A DNA stretch of 64,000 nucleotides from Pelagomonas calceolata. Taxonomy: Eukaryota; Sar; Pelagophyceae; Pelagomonadales; Pelagomonadaceae. Positions 26,704 through 36,022 of the stretch are shown here, one piece after another. The notes beneath the pieces were generated by a model, which was not told the origin of the DNA, did not search any database, and saw nothing but the letters and a program-made list of their open reading frames with translations. The stretch spans positions 648,501 to 712,500 of the forward strand of contig CAKKNE010000002.1 of the NCBI GenBank assembly GCA_918797485.1, read 5' to 3'. Position numbers and translations under genes: made by a program. How positions within the stretch are numbered: position 1 is the first letter of the stretch; each line of letters begins with the position of its first letter.

Positions 26704-27648
26704 CTAGTAAACGACAACGAGTCGCACCTCGATACTCTCGCGCGCCGGCGCGTCGGGTGGGCTCGCTGGGTCCGCGAAGGCGCTGTGGAGCGCAAACTTG
26801 GCGGCGTCTGTTTTCGAGTCCCACTGCTGGATCAACAATGCCTCTTCTCTTTTCATTCGAGGAAAATAGTACCACGCGTGGCGCTCATGATGCCTCGCAA
26901 AGTAGTTCTCCCCAACTCTATCCTCATAGTAGATCTGGAACGTCAAGAGGTCGCGGTCGTCTCGGACCGTCGCCGCGTCGCAACACGCCAGAGGCGTAGA
27001 TTTGACTTCGCTTATCGGCCGCCAGACGTTCACGAACGCGAAGCGCCGGCCGGTCGCGTCGACACCGTCGAGTGGCGGCTTGTTGAGAGCGTCGTTCGTC
27101 TTCGGCGCTTCGGAGAGTTGCGCGAGGCGGCGCGGCGCCGACGCGGCGGTATAATCGCCATGCACGATTCCGGCGGGCGCCTGGACGTTGCTGCCGCCCT
27201 TGAGCTTGCGGCCCGAGGCCTTGCCCTCCTCGCAGCGCACGTTGTGGTCGAACGCGCGCACGGTCGCGCCCGGGCACTGCTCAGCCACCAAGGCTTCGCA
27301 CATGCCGTAATACCGTCCGGTGACCGCAGCGTCGTCGTAGAGGTCAAGATCCGCATCGATCGGGGCCTCGACGAGTCGAAAGCCGTTTTTTTCCAGCGAC
27401 CACGGTCGCCCTCGACCGTCAAGTATGCGTACCGTCGTCGGCGACCACGCCGCACCCTCCAATTCTCCGTCGGAGCCGGCGCCGTCTCTACGGGTCGAGA
27501 CTGCCGTCACGTCTGGGGCGCAGTAGTTGAACGAGGCGTAGCCGACCTCGTTCACGCTTGCCATGCTCGGCCAGGTCGATGCGCGGCCATGCGATGAGCT
27601 CAGCGCGTGTGCAGCGCACAATAGCAACACCGGAGCGCTCCTTTGCAT
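26704..27648 (-). CDS. CmcJ/NvfI-type Fe(II)/2OG oxygenase-like protein, secreted or plastid leader
   Basis: 314 residues. The first ~20 (MQRSAPVLLLCAAHALSSSH) form a signal peptide. The body follows the CmcJ/NvfI/AsaB family: VHGDYTAASAPRRL (the HxD-like site), FAFVNVWRPI, PLACCDAATV, DLLTFQIYYEDRVGENYF, HAWYYFPRM, LLIQQWDS, FALHSAFADP and ARESIEVRL. In fungi and bacteria these enzymes hydroxylate or desaturate secondary metabolites (cephamycin, gibberellin and meroterpenoid pathways). No biosynthetic neighbours are present. The leader is unusual for the family and may direct it through the ER to the plastid. Confidence 0.85.
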   Translation of the reverse strand: MQRSAPVLLLCAAHALSSSHGRASTWPSMASVNEVGYASFNYCAPDVTAVSTRRDGAGSDGELEGAAWSPTTVRILDGRGRPWSLEKNGFRLVEAPIDADLDLYDDAAVTGRYYGMCEALVAEQCPGATVRAFDHNVRCEEGKASGRKLKGGSNVQAPAGIVHGDYTAASAPRRLAQLSEAPKTNDALNKPPLDGVDATGRRFAFVNVWRPISEVKSTPLACCDAATVRDDRDLLTFQIYYEDRVGENYFARHHERHAWYYFPRMKREEALLIQQWDSKTDAAKFALHSAFADPASPPDAPARESIEVRLVVVY

Positions 27649-27757
27649 TTTGAACGCCAGCAGTTGCAGTTATTGGTGCATGTGGCTGTCAAGAAGGGTT
27701 TTGTGGCTGCCTCGGCAGGCGTAAAGTCGTGCTTTGCGTTTTTTGGCACCCAGTTTG

Positions 27758-27781
27758 GCTAGTGTCTTACAGGCCGCTAGC
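27758..27781 (+). promoter_or_regulatory. CTAG-arm promoter motif, copy 8 (consensus)
   Basis: Perfect consensus: GCTAGTGTCTTACA followed by GGCCGCTAGC. It is 110 bases from the start at 27648 and 339 from the start at 28120, in the 471-base head-to-head gap. It is identical over all 24 bases to the copy at 49358-49381, 21.6 kb away. Confidence 0.85.
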
Positions 27782-28119
27782 GCTCCAGGCATCAACCCGT
27801 TTTGTTTCCGAACCAAGGGATAGAGGGCGATAATGATGTGCTCTGTCTGCGTCCCGCGCCACGCCTCGGTCGGGTTTGGAGCAAAGCTGTCATCGCAAGT
27901 TGGCTGTGCGAGTTCAAAACGAGGGATCGGCCGCTTGCAAGGAGGTGGCCTGCATCATCATCGCCGCGCGATCGAGGTTGCACGACCGAAGCGATACGTG
28001 CCAAAACTGGGGCTGCCCTCACGCCAGCCGCCGCGACGCCCACCACTACTGAGGCTGGCCATTCGTCGCGCCGACGCCGCCGCGCCCCAGCACATTATCA
28101 CCTTATACTTCATTGCAAT

Positions 28120-28563
28120 ATGCCGCGCCCCGAGGGCGTCCTCAGCATGAAGGCGCGGTCCTTGTTCGCGCGGAAGCATCGCCGCTTCGTCGCGATCAGC
28201 CAGGGCGGCCTCTCGACGTTCAAGCTGCAGAAGCCCGAGGACATCGCCGTGCTCGAGACGCGCAAGGATTTACCTTTTGACTACGTCGAGGGCGTGCGCC
28301 TCGACGGGTCCCGCTTCGTCGTGAAGCGGCGGAAGCCCTGGCGCTCGGACGTGGTCTTCTACTGCGCGACGGCGCCCGCCGCGCGCGCGTGGGCCGAGGC
28401 GCTCCGGTCGCGCCTCGACGCGTTCCGCAACAAAGCGCGCGTGCAGTTCCCGCCCCTGAACGAGTCGCTCGGGCCGAACCTTAGTCCGCGGCCGGAGCTG
28501 CCGCCCTACCCGCCGCCGTCGCCGGCGCGGCTGAAAGCGGGGCAGGTGGACGTGGCCGGGTAG
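28120..28563 (+). CDS. PH-domain-like small protein
   Basis: 147 residues from the ATG at 28120; the frame is open upstream but without an ATG. Residues 5-105 fit a pleckstrin-homology fold: GVLSMKARSLFARKHRRFVA (first strands), GLSTFKLQKPED, and the C-terminal helix YCATAPAARAWAEALRSRLD with its conserved tryptophan. Basic residues in the first loop (KARSLFARKHRR) could bind phosphoinositides. The rest is proline-rich. Inferred: a membrane-recruited adaptor. It is head-to-head with the CmcJ-like gene. Confidence 0.6.
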   Translation: MPRPEGVLSMKARSLFARKHRRFVAISQGGLSTFKLQKPEDIAVLETRKDLPFDYVEGVRLDGSRFVVKRRKPWRSDVVFYCATAPAARAWAEALRSRLDAFRNKARVQFPPLNESLGPNLSPRPELPPYPPPSPARLKAGQVDVAG

Positions 28564-29055
28564 TTTTTAAATGTGGTTTGTTGTATCGCGGCGTCGGGTG
28601 TCTGAACGCGCACGGCCGAGCCTATGAAGAAAAACGTCTGCGCTGCTACCCTATACGGTCCTGTCCCGACGGATGGGTCCCGCGGGCGGCATGATTACGC
28701 ATCGTTTTAAAACCCGAACAGAACTCTGACCTGGAGTCAACAATCTCCTTGTCATCCGCCAATCTCGCACAAAAACACCACTCGTGCACGCAGCGTCTTG
28801 TACAAGCCCGCATCGGTCGCAAACTACTCCTGCAACATCATCCATCGCATTTGCGCGCGAAACGCGCGCGTTTTGCGCAGCCCAGTCTGACTGCTGGCAC
28901 ATTGCACGCTGCCTACGCGTCGACTCATTGTCGATCGGTCGCGGTAAGCACTGCAAGGCAATGCGCATCACTCACGCAGCCGACGAGGGACGCCCGCGAC
29001 TCTTGCGCAACGCGAGAACCGCACCACTCACGCCGCCACCCGTCCGCAGGCAACA
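28564..29055 (+). promoter_or_regulatory. upstream region of the light-harvesting gene
   Basis: 492 bases without a gene. It lacks the CTAG-arm motif. It holds a 14-base perfect palindrome AAACGCGCGCGTTT (28860-28873) about 190 bases before the start of the light-harvesting gene, set in TTGCGCG/TTTTGCGC flanks. No other structure was noticed. A role in light regulation is only a guess. Confidence 0.35.
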
Positions 29056-30136
29056 ATGCAGCTCAAAGCCCTTACCTCCGCCGCCCTCCTCGCCGGCGCT
29101 CAGGCCTTCGTGGCGCCCGGCGCCAGCAAGCCGGCGCTCGCCCTCCGCGCCGAGGAGGTCGAGGCCGCGCCCGTCGAGGTCGCCCCGGTCGCCGAGGCCG
29201 CCCCGGAAGCCGAGGTGGTCGCGCCCGTCGCCGAGGTCGCCGCCGTCGCTCCGGAGCCGGTCCTCACGACGCCGTCGGTGCGCTCGACGCGAGCGCCGCC
29301 GCGCGCCTGGGACATCGCGCTCGACATGCCCGCCGGCATCAGCGCGCCGTTTGGCTACTTCGACCCCGCCGGTTTAGGGAAGAAGGTCACGGAGAAGCGC
29401 GCCAAGTACTTCCGCGAGTGCGAGCTCAAGCACGGCCGCGTGGCCATGCTCGCCGCCTTCGGCTTCCCCATCGCGGAGCACTTCCACCCGCTCTTCGGCG
29501 GCAACATCGACGTGCCGTCCTGTGTGGAAATCAACCAGTGCGTCGGGTGCACGACAAGTCTTCACTAAGTCATTTCCCGGCGATGACGCGACCGTCCTGG
29601 CTCGGTCGAGCGGTGAGGAACCGGCATCGCCACGCCATCGAGCAGGCGTCGCGTCGATGGCGTGGAGGACGACGCGATGATTCAGCGCGAACGCGCCGTA
29701 AAATTTTGATTTCCACACAGGTGCCGTCCTACGTCGCCTACCAGCAGACGCCGCTCCAGACCTTCTGGCCCGTCGTGCTCCTCTACGTGGGCATTGTCGA
29801 GATATTCTCGGTGTTCACCTTCGAGAATCCCTTCGGCAAGGGCGGCTTCTGGACGCTCAAGGACGACCGCGTGCGAAGACCGCGTCCGAAACGCCGCGCC
29901 GCGACGAGAAACGACGTGGTGCGACTCGTCGACTGGCTCCACGACCTCGGTCTCACGCGTGTGTCCGTTCGCAGGTGCCCGGCGACTTCGGCTGGGACCC
30001 CATGGACATGTACCCCACGGACCCCGCCGGCCGCGTCGAGATGCAGACGAAGGAACTCAATAATGGCAGAGTAGCGATGATCGCGGTCGCCGGCATGGTC
30101 GCCCAGGAGCTCGTCACGGGCGCCAAGCTCTTCTAG
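29056..30136 (+). CDS. fucoxanthin chlorophyll a/c-binding light-harvesting protein
   Basis: Exons 29056-29511, 29721-29870 and 29975-30136 give 255 residues. The leader MQLKALTSAALLAGAQAF|VAP is a signal peptide ending in the AF-VAP motif of secondary plastids. An E/A/V/P-rich stretch follows. Helix 1 carries ECELKHGRVAMLAAFGFPIA and helix 3 carries KELNNGRVAMIAVAGM, the paired chlorophyll-binding sites; helix 2 is TFWPVVLLYVGIVEIFSV. It is a thylakoid antenna protein of the FCP/LHC family. Intron 1 is a 201-bp introner plus one target copy; removing 29512-29720 restores NID|VPSYVAYQQ exactly. Intron 2 (29871-29974) is a GT-AG intron without introner repeats. Confidence 0.95.
29520..29720 (+). 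mobile_element. full-length introner, 201 bp
   Basis: Perfect 15-bp terminal repeats CTGTGTGGAAATCAA / TTGATTTCCACACAG. Perfect 8-bp target duplication GTGCCGTC at 29512-29519 and 29721-29728. An internal hairpin has 12-bp arms CCACGCCATCGA (29630-29641) and TCGATGGCGTGG (29654-29665). No coding capacity, so it is non-autonomous. It closely matches the element at 31278-31439, with about 30 extra internal bases. Confidence 0.95.
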
Positions 30137-30378
30137 GCCCCCGCACGTGTTCAAACCATTTGTCGCGCGCGGGGTCGCGCGCCTGTCACCGTTTAATATC
30201 TCTCGTATCTCATACTGCGTTAGACCTGGGTACACATCGCGCCGTCGTAGCGTGCCCGCTTACGTACTCGCTCTGTATTTGCGAACTCTGCCTGACGCCG
30301 GCCACGCGACGGCACATACGAGTCTGCGTGCGTGAAGAATGTCCTTAAGCCTGGCGCGCGTCCTAAGAAGGAGAAAGC

Positions 30379-30790
30379 CTAGGGTGACGGCGGGCACGAG
30401 ATGTCGATTTCGCCCAGAATCTTGTCCGTCACTTCCTCTGCGTCGTCGAAGTCATCGACCGTGAAGCCCAGGCCGGTCGAATTGAGCGTATAGAGGAAGT
30501 TGACGTCGAGGTCCCCTGTATCGACTGCTACGGTAATCACTTCAATGCCATCGGCCTTGGCGTCGTTCGCCGCGGTCACAGCGGCAGTTCTGCATGGCGA
30601 TCCCGCGGGTCCGCCATCATTATCGCACCCAGGAGATGGACCACCGGCGATTGGACCACTGCTCTAACGCCTTCCTTGCCGTAAATGTTGTTGGTGGCTA
30701 AATTGACGGTTCGAAAGTCTATAGTGGACCACCGCGTCGGCGCCTGTATCGACCTCCCTTTGTACGGAGGACCTCAGTTGACGCGCCTCT
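30379..30790 (-). pseudogene. decayed von Willebrand A-domain gene
   Basis: An open 66-residue end (TAANDAKADGIEVITVAVDT to DFDDAEEVTDKILGEIDISC) matches the last strands and helix of a VWA domain. Further upstream on the same strand, WSTIDFRTVNLATNNIYG and GVRAVVQSPVVHLLGAIMMAD read like the preceding VWA strands but in another frame. The part carrying the DxSxS metal site cannot be found. This looks like a gene remnant, though an unrecognised intron could explain the frame change. The stretch 30580-30938 holds nothing else I can support. Confidence 0.45.
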
Positions 30791-30938
30791 ACACCGAAAC
30801 TACGGTATTTAAGGTTACCGAAGTTGTGGATGCGGCCACGCTAGCGACAAAGGTTAAGTGCGGGTTGAGCCGCGACGGATCGCGTGGGACAAAACGCGCG
30901 GACGTCGTCCGTCGGACGGGGTAAAGATATACGCCTAC

Positions 30939-32925
30939 TTAGACCATGAGCTTGTTCAGCAGGTCGAGCGCCTCGCGCGCCTGCGCGTCGAGCTGGTCCC
31001 GGTTCTTGTTCGCCTCGCGGATCTTCTCGTCGACGTCGCCCCCACCCAAACTCTCGGCGAACATCTTCTTGATCTCCCGCTTGTCGTCGTCCGTGAGCTG
31101 GCCCGAGTCGACCAACTCGCGCAGCGCCGCCATCTGCTCCTGGGGATTCGTCGGCATGCCCCCCATGGCCCCAGGCATGCCCGGCATGCCCTCCTGGCCC
31201 GCGAGCGCGGCGAGCAGCCCCTCCTGGTCCCCGTCTCCCGCTTTCTCCATCATCTGCTGCACGAGCTTCGTCACGACCTGTGTGCAAATCAAAATTTTAC
31301 GACGCGTTCGTGTTGCAGTCTCCACGCCATCGACGCGATGCCTGCTCGATGGCGTGGCGATGCTGATTCCTCACCGCCGAGAAATGACTTAGTGAAGAAT
31401 TATCGGGTGCACCCGGCGCACTGGTTGATTTCCACACAGGTCACGACCTGCTGCGCTAATCTATCGGCCTGCTTGTCCGAGATCTGGAAGAGGGCCTGGA
31501 GCGTGTCGACCGCAGCCAAGTCGACGGCCTCGCCCTCCTCCGTCACGCCGCCCTCTTCCTCTAAACCGGCGGCGACGCCCGCCGCGGCGTAGCGCGCGAA
31601 TAATGATTGCAGTTGCGACCGCGAGGCCCTCCCTTCGTAGACGACGGGCGTCCCCGCGAAGGGCACCAAGCCGAGCTCCTCGAACGCCAGACCCGCGACG
31701 GCCGCGACCCGTACCACGTTTGATAATGGAGGCAGACTTTCCGCGTCGCCCTGCTTGAGGGACGGCACGGCCGCGTCGACCAACGGGATGAGACCGGCGT
31801 TCACGACGTCCGCGAAGGCGTTCGCCGCCGCGTCCAGCCCCAAGCCCGCGGCTTGGAGCTTGTCGAGCTCCTTCTTGAGGAGTGCCACGTCCTCTTCGGC
31901 GACGGCGCGCTTCTTCGGCGGGTCGGCCTTGACGTGGTATTTGGCCGCGTTCGTGGCCCTTACTCCAAAATCATAATGCGAGATCACATCGCCGGTGCGC
32001 TGCGCCCAGGTCTTGGCGTCGACCTCTCCCGTTTTAACGGGGGCCCGCGCTTCTGTATCGATGCGGCCCGCGCGCGCGTCGACCCACGGCGCGGCCAGCG
32101 ACTGCGCGAACTTGGGGCCGCACAACGCCGCCTCGGGCACGGACGCGATCAACAAGCCGGCGACGGCCACGGAGAAGGCGCGCGTCGCCCTGGCTGGAGC
32201 TTCCAAGTCCTCATCGGGCGGCACCGTCAGCATCTCCTCGAGCTCCACCTGCGCGGAGCATCGAACGGCCTCAAAATCAGAAAAGAAACCAGTCACGACA
32301 TCCTCTCCTGGAGACGATGCGCGTCGATGGCGTGAACGGGACGCCGAGATCGCACGGGCCGCGTCGCCTTCTTGCGGAAAATGTCGAGGACGCGCTTCTT
32401 CTTTTTCGGAGGGGGTTCGACCGTGCCCGGCTTCGGGGGCGGCGGCGCCGGCTTTGCTGGCACCGGCGCGGGCACCGGAGTTGATGGCACGTCGATGACC
32501 GTCGAATCCGCTTTTGATGGAGGCGCCTCCTGCGCGCCCATGGCCGCGAAGCTGTTGAAGCTCGACCGCCGCCTCTCGGCGCGCGCGGCGAGGACCGCTC
32601 GTACCCTGCCCAGCACGAACGACAGCAAAAAAGCGGAAAACGCGAAGCGCAGCACCACCACAAACTTCGACGGGCCCACCGCCGCCGTCAGCGCCGTCTC
32701 GGCGAGCTCGGCGGCCGTCTCGCCGGCGAGCGCTTCCGCCGCCGCCGCGCCGGCCGCGGCCTCGACGCCCGACGCGAGCGCTTTACGCGCGCCGCCGGCG
32801 AGCGCCGCGGTGGTTAGGGTCGCGGCCTTGGCCAGGCGCTTCGGTTTTAGTGCGGGTGGCCGCGCGAGGCGCAGCGCGTGGGCTTGCGCGAGCCATGCGA
32901 GGAGCACTGCTCGCCTCGCCGCCAT
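30939..32925 (-). CDS. unknown protein with secretory or plastid leader, two introns
   Basis: Exons 32925-32356, 32248-31448 and 31277-30939 give 569 residues. The start MAARRAVLLAWLAQAHALRL resembles a signal peptide, followed by an Ala-rich region and a hydrophobic helix (FVVVLRFAFSAFLLSFVLG). A proline/lysine tract leads to a second hydrophobic stretch (FSVAVAGLLIASVPEAALCG). The C-terminal half is helical and acidic (EEDVALLKKELDKLQAAG, TDDDKREIKKMFAESLGG). No family recognised. Intron 1 (32355-32249) carries the introner core word; intron 2 is a clear introner with perfect duplication, and splicing gives ADRLAQQ|VVTKLVQQ. All junctions keep the frame. Confidence 0.7.
31278..31439 (-). 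mobile_element. full-length introner, 162 bp
   Basis: Gene-strand ends CTGTGTGGAAATCAA and TTGATTTGCACACAG. Perfect 8-bp duplication GTCACGAC at 31270-31277 and 31440-31447. Same 12-bp hairpin arms as the light-harvesting introner (31322-31333, 31346-31357). It is in the same orientation relative to its gene. Confidence 0.95.
32249..32355 (-). other. intron with introner core word
   Basis: 107-base GT-AG intron (GTGCGATC to CCGCGCAG). It contains CACGCCATCGACGCGCATCG, nearly the introner hairpin arm plus core, and TTTTCTGATTTTGAG like a worn terminal repeat. No clear target duplication. Probably an old introner. Confidence 0.55.
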
Positions 32926-33080
32926 GGCTGCTCTCCTTCTCCAAATCGCCGTCGGAGGGTCGTTGGTCCTGGACACCGAGAGTGATGCGCGCAGCACGTT
33001 CCTCTAAACTAATATAACGCCACGACGGCGTGCGTAGTGCAGATTGGTCCGCTCCGCGGCCAAGCAACCTCAAATTACGA

Positions 33081-33105
33081 GCTAGCGGCCTGTAAAGACA
33101 CTAGC
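33081..33105 (-). promoter_or_regulatory. CTAG-arm promoter motif, copy 9
   Basis: A 25-base copy (GCTAGCGGCC, then TGTAAAGACACTAGC), 156 bases from the start at 32925 and 179 from the start at 33284, in the 358-base head-to-head gap. Confidence 0.8.
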
Positions 33106-33283
33106 ATTTTACACTGCTCGGTCTTTGCGAAGCTCTAGCTCTACAATAAGCAGCATACAAGGCTTGCGCGGCTGGTGGCATCAAGCCTGTTCACCGCTGC
33201 GCGGGTGAGAAAAAAAGCGGTAGGTTTTACGCCGTAGCGACAGAGATTTGCACAAGACCCAATAAGGCTGCTGTGAGAAGACA

Positions 33284-34231
33284 ATGGACCATCCTCCCAC
33301 AACAACAGCAGACCTAATGCGATACGCGGTCGCCGCGCCGGCCACCGCGGTCGCGGTTCCACCGCCGCCGCCGGTCGCGGTCCCACCGCCGCCGATCGCC
33401 GCGCCGGCCACAGCGGTCGCGGTCCCACCGCCGCCGGCCGAGCTCGACCCCGCCGCCCTCGCGCGGCGCGTCCAGGAACTCGAGGCCGCGCTGGCGTCGA
33501 GCGAGGCGGAGCGCGAGCGCCTGGCCCAGCGCGTCGCGGCACTGGAAGCCGAAAAAAAGCATCCGAAGCCGCGGGGCCGCATGCCACTCGGCGCGACGGG
33601 CTGGGACCACGCGACGGGCACCTGGCAGTACCCCCCCGGCGTGCTGCCCCAGTCGCCCCGGAAGAGAGCAAGGAGGGCGTCGGTCAAGGCCCGGAGGAAG
33701 TGGGAGGGCGAGTCGTCGGACGAGGACCCGCCGCCGGCCGTCGCGGCCGGCGCGGTTTTTATAGATGACGGCCAGTGCTGGCTCGTGTACAAGCGGGAGG
33801 ACGACGTCGTGTATTATTATCCAGCCAAGCACCCCAAGCCGACGGAGGAGACCTACCTCGCGGCCTGCGAGCACTCGGGCGCCGACGAGGTCGCGGCCTG
33901 GATCGCGGCGACGCACGAGCGGGCCGACGCGTGCGCGCGCGCGCATCGCCGCAAGCGCGACGACGAGCGTAGGCGCCGCGAGAACGCGGCGCTGGCCGCG
34001 CTCCCGCCGCCGAAGCTCCCGCCGCCGCCGAAGCGCGTCCCGCCGCTCCCCGCGGAGCAGCTCCTCGGCCGCGCCGTCCGCGTTGTAATTGCGGACGCGC
34101 CGTCCGACGCGCGCGGCACCGTCGACGCAATCGCCCACGGCGTCTGCCGCATCGCGTGGAAGGACGGTACGCGCTCCGAGGTGCTCTTGGCCGACGCGAC
34201 GGCGATGCTCGTGCCCGTCGTCGCCGTGTGA
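33284..34231 (+). CDS. proline-rich coiled-coil protein with C-terminal Tudor-like domain
   Basis: 315 residues. The N-terminus repeats AAPATAVAVPPPPPVAVPPP and onward. A coiled coil follows (LARRVQELEAALASSEAERE, RLAQRVAALEAEKK). The middle has a WDHATGTWQYPPG segment, a basic nuclear-signal-like run (SPRKRARRASVKARRK) and a conserved-looking WLVYKREDDVVYYYPAKHPK block. The last ~50 residues (LGRAVRVVIADAPSDARGTV to CRIAWKDGTRSEVLLADA) look like a Tudor or SH3-like barrel. No known family; a nuclear adaptor is a reasonable guess. Confidence 0.6.
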   Translation: MDHPPTTTADLMRYAVAAPATAVAVPPPPPVAVPPPPIAAPATAVAVPPPPAELDPAALARRVQELEAALASSEAERERLAQRVAALEAEKKHPKPRGRMPLGATGWDHATGTWQYPPGVLPQSPRKRARRASVKARRKWEGESSDEDPPPAVAAGAVFIDDGQCWLVYKREDDVVYYYPAKHPKPTEETYLAACEHSGADEVAAWIAATHERADACARAHRRKRDDERRRRENAALAALPPPKLPPPPKRVPPLPAEQLLGRAVRVVIADAPSDARGTVDAIAHGVCRIAWKDGTRSEVLLADATAMLVPVVAV

Positions 34232-34348
34232 GGAAGCTCTTGTGCTCCGTCCGCAAATTCAAGTCTCGCCCCCTGTGTAATCCATCCGTGTTCTCTCTCG
34301 AACTTCGCGTCGACGGCGTGTTGAGGGATAAGGTTACTTAAACGGACC

Positions 34349-35719
34349 TCACGCGAACGTCGCGAGCGTGCCGAGCACGGCCGACACGGCCGACAGCCCC
34401 AGCATGCCGTAGGGCGCCAGCTTCTTCTCCCAGGCCGCCTTCTGCACCTTGTCGCCCTTGAGCAGCATGACCGCGGGCAGCGCGTAAATCACGGCCGAGC
34501 CCATGAGAGCGCCCGTGAGAGAGACCACGACCCCCACGTCGTCCAAGAGCAGCGCGATGGCCGTGATGAGCCCAAGCGGTGCCGCAACGACCGCTTTCTC
34601 GGAGAGCTTGGGCAGCACGCCGCGGACCCCTACTTTCACAGCAGCATATGCCAGGGGAAACGTGAAGACCGTCGACACGCCGAACAGAAGCCGCGCGACG
34701 GATGCCAGCGAGTCCTTGACGGCGTAGTTGTTCAGCACCAAGCCTTGCGACGACGCGCCGAACGTCAGGTAGCCGGCGACCATGACCGCCACATTTAATA
34801 AGACCGAGAGCGCGAAGCCCCGCCTCACGATGGTGGCGTACTTCTTCTCGTCCTTGCCCGCGTCGACGAAGAAGTTCGGCGCGTTGAAGTGCGCCATGTA
34901 GGCCGTGCCGCACATGGCGACGAAGACGCCGAGGCCCAACCCGGGCTTCACGAGCGTGCTCCCGAACTTCGGGGCGAGGTCCCTACTCAAACTCTTGACG
35001 AAGGTCGCGCCGGCCTTGTACGTGCCGTCCAGGGCCCGCTTCGCCATGAAGCCCGCCGTGTACACCACCCCAGCCGTGCCGAGCGCCGACGTGGGGGCGA
35101 GCGCCGCGAGGGACTTGAGCGAGCAGAGCGGCCAGAGGGCGCCGAGCGTCAGCGCCGCGATACTTCCGCGCCGCGCGCCGCCGCACGCGTTGAGGGCGGA
35201 GCAGACGCGGGGCCCCGGGTTCGCCGCCGCGATGAGGGACGCGGCGGCGTCGCCCATGATGATGCTGTACGCGAGGCAGGCGAGGAAGGGCGTCAGCGTG
35301 CAGCAGAGCGTCACGACCCAGGCGCTCTTCTCCCCGACGCTCCGGGCCCAGGCGTCCTTGTACGTCTCCGCGTCGTAGGCGCCGCAGACGCGGCCGAGCA
35401 CGCCGAAGGAGTACGCCGACGCGGCGCCGAGCGCGGTTATCAGCGCCGTCGCGGGCCAGAGCGCGGGCCCGGCGTCGGAGAACGCCGCGACGCCCGCCGG
35501 CAGCGCGAGCACGCCCGCGCCGACGATCGACTTCACGAGGTTGACCGTCGACGCCGCGACGCTGGCGCCCTCGTCTTCTTTTGGCGCCTCCGCGGGTGGT
35601 GCGGCAGCCTCAGCCTCAGCGAGCAGCGTGGTCTTGAACTTCTGCCGCGGCGTGATGAGGCGGGGCGGCAGCCGCAGGGCTTGCACTGAGGCAATGAATG
35701 CGAGGGCGACGAGGCGCAT
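34349..35719 (-). CDS. amino-acid/auxin permease family transporter
   Basis: 456 residues, about 10-11 membrane helices. VNLVKSIVGAGVLALPAGVA is the first-helix signature of the AAAP (SLC32/36/38) family. Later helices include ALSVLLNVAVMVAGYLTFGA and VFTFPLAYAAVKVG. The start MRLVALAFIASVQALRLPPR has a signal-peptide-like stretch followed by a polar, acidic segment before the first helix. That suggests delivery to the plastid or an endomembrane, as AAAP carriers usually lack such a leader. Predicted: proton- or sodium-coupled amino-acid transport; substrate unknown. Single exon. Confidence 0.85.
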   Translation of the reverse strand: MRLVALAFIASVQALRLPPRLITPRQKFKTTLLAEAEAAAPPAEAPKEDEGASVAASTVNLVKSIVGAGVLALPAGVAAFSDAGPALWPATALITALGAASAYSFGVLGRVCGAYDAETYKDAWARSVGEKSAWVVTLCCTLTPFLACLAYSIIMGDAAASLIAAANPGPRVCSALNACGGARRGSIAALTLGALWPLCSLKSLAALAPTSALGTAGVVYTAGFMAKRALDGTYKAGATFVKSLSRDLAPKFGSTLVKPGLGLGVFVAMCGTAYMAHFNAPNFFVDAGKDEKKYATIVRRGFALSVLLNVAVMVAGYLTFGASSQGLVLNNYAVKDSLASVARLLFGVSTVFTFPLAYAAVKVGVRGVLPKLSEKAVVAAPLGLITAIALLLDDVGVVVSLTGALMGSAVIYALPAVMLLKGDKVQKAAWEKKLAPYGMLGLSAVSAVLGTLATFA

Positions 35720-35853
35720 GGCTGCGTGTCTTCAACTGTCAACTATAGATTATTGGCTACTATAGATAATGGCTGTGATTTTTTGCAAAACCGTGCAGCG
35801 TGGGCAGCGTGCAGTGCAGGGCGAGTCGTGTGCAAGTGCCAAAACATAATCCA

Positions 35854-35877
35854 GCTAGCGGCCTGCAACACACTAGC
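35854..35877 (-). promoter_or_regulatory. CTAG-arm promoter motif, copy 10
   Basis: A 24-base reverse copy (GCTAGCGGCC, then TGCAACACACTAGC), 135 bases from the start at 35719 and 146 from the start at 36023: almost the middle of the 303-base head-to-head gap. Confidence 0.8.
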
Positions 35878-36022
35878 TTTCCTTTCCAAATTCGGCAGGT
35901 CGTGCGCTCTGTTGCAAGAAGGGCAGCGGAACTGCGGGAATAGAAGCATCTTTGCAAGTGAGCAAAAGCAAGCAAGAATTCGGGGCAGCGGAACTGAGCA
36001 AAACCAAAAGCAAGACTCGACC

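Noticed and set aside
29871-29974. Second light-harvesting intron as an introner
   Set aside because: No terminal repeats, no core word, and the flanking 8-mers match only at GTGC.
30700-30730. GGTTCGAA word as a tRNA B box
   Set aside because: No matching A box and no cloverleaf can be drawn around it.
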